Shown: one piece after another, positions 34,361 through 34,587 of the stretch
Layout: each line of letters starts with the position of its first letter
Position numbering within the stretch: the first letter of the stretch is position 1
Assembly (NCBI GenBank): GCA_018692315.1
Contig: JABHKC010000234.1
Location: 1 to 34,587 of the forward strand
Source of the DNA: Bacteroidota bacterium
GTDB lineage: Bacteria > Bacteroidota > Bacteroidia > Bacteroidales > JABHKC01
Direction: 5' to 3'
DNA length: 34,587 bases
Made by a program: the position numbers and the translations under genes
The notes under the pieces: generated by a model
Seen by the model: the letters and a program-made list of their open reading frames with translations, nothing else
Told to the model about the DNA's origin: nothing
The model's database searches: none

Positions 34361-34587
34361 AATTAGTGTACATCTGTGTAATTCGTGGACAAGAAATATC
34401 ATCCACCAATTTCACGAATTAGCACGAAAGAAATAGAAAACAAAAATTAGTGTAAATCGGTGTAATTCGTGGACAAGAAATATCATCCACCAGTTTCACA
34501 GATTACACGAAAGAAGTAGCAAACAAAAATTAGTGTAAATCGGTGTAATTCGTGGACAAGAAATATCATCCACCAGTTTCACAGATT
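34361..34587. repeat. 84-bp palindromic repeat array, right part (runs off the window)
   Basis: Repeat sequence resumes at AATTAGTG (34361), 41 nt after the nuclease stop. The GTGGACAAG phrase recurs at 34385, 34469 and 34552 (periods 84 and 83). Positions 34361-34457 are identical over 97 nt to 33737-33833 in the left array. The last two units share their own variants (CCAGTTTCACAGATT and a one-base-shorter TACACG). The array continues beyond the end of the window. Confidence 0.88.

Noticed and set aside
33507-34587. CRISPR array
   Set aside because: Units of about 84 bp are near-identical along their full length, with no unique spacers and no cas genes. They are tandem palindromic repeats.

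Overview
The window reads as chromosomal DNA of an uncultured-type Bacteroidota, probably from the Bacteroidales/Marinilabiliales side. The base composition is visibly AT-rich, and start codons generally lack a purine-rich Shine-Dalgarno. Several intergenic gaps carry the Bacteroidetes promoter signature (-33 TTG/TTTG, about 19 nt, -7 TAnnTTTG). Many products are phylum-typical: lipoproteins ending in a Cys lipobox, a GIN-domain lipoprotein, a two-component-propeller sensor, an ECF sigma/anti-sigma pair and a UpxY-like NusG paralogue. No rRNA, tRNA or CRISPR array was seen.

Layout. 1-2.2 kb: a four-helix membrane protein (-), then about 0.8 kb of non-coding DNA with a 170-bp element bounded by perfect 20-bp inverted repeats, then a DUF433/DUF5615 toxin-antitoxin-like pair (-). 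2.3-7 kb: an MFS transporter (+), convergent with prmC-recX (-), and a divergent ECF sigma/anti-sigma operon with its own ECF-type promoter. 7-10 kb: a small CxxC ORF and cardiolipin synthase (+), convergent with a His-rich ten-helix-type metal exporter (-). 10-16.4 kb: a co-directional minus-strand run of IcmF (fused B12-dependent acyl-CoA mutase), a beta-helix lipoprotein, a DsrE-like protein and an endonuclease/exonuclease/phosphatase-family lipoprotein. 16.5-23 kb: UspA (-), divergent from a 1250-residue sensor adenylate cyclase with a C-terminal HD domain (+), followed by a YgiQ-type radical SAM protein. 23-30.4 kb: RibD, a WxxGxW lipoprotein and an Rpn-type nuclease (-); a GIN lipoprotein and YchF (+); an Na+/amino-acid symporter with an N-terminal SprB/PKD-like extension (-); and the heptose-7-phosphate kinase RfaE1 (+).

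30.4 kb to the end is the accessory part. It has a long imperfect palindrome, a UpxY-like antiterminator behind a long leader, and an overlapping DUF6922/AbiEii toxin-antitoxin pair followed 10 nt later by a coiled-coil gene. Beyond that lies an array of about 84-bp palindromic repeats running off the window end. A GxxExxY (PD-(D/E)XK-like) nuclease gene sits inside the array, flanked by an identical 97-bp stretch on each side.

How it fits together. Most of the first 30 kb is housekeeping and envelope biology: translation termination, recombination control, cardiolipin, riboflavin, heptose and short-chain acyl-CoA metabolism. The cyclase is predicted to make cAMP from its active-site residues and may also turn a nucleotide over through its HD domain. 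The strongest candidate for something undescribed is the nuclease-in-palindromic-repeat cassette at 33.5-34.6 kb. The three-gene toxin/antitoxin/coiled-coil operon and the cyclase-HD fusion follow.

All calls come from reading the sequence and from family knowledge; no database search was possible.
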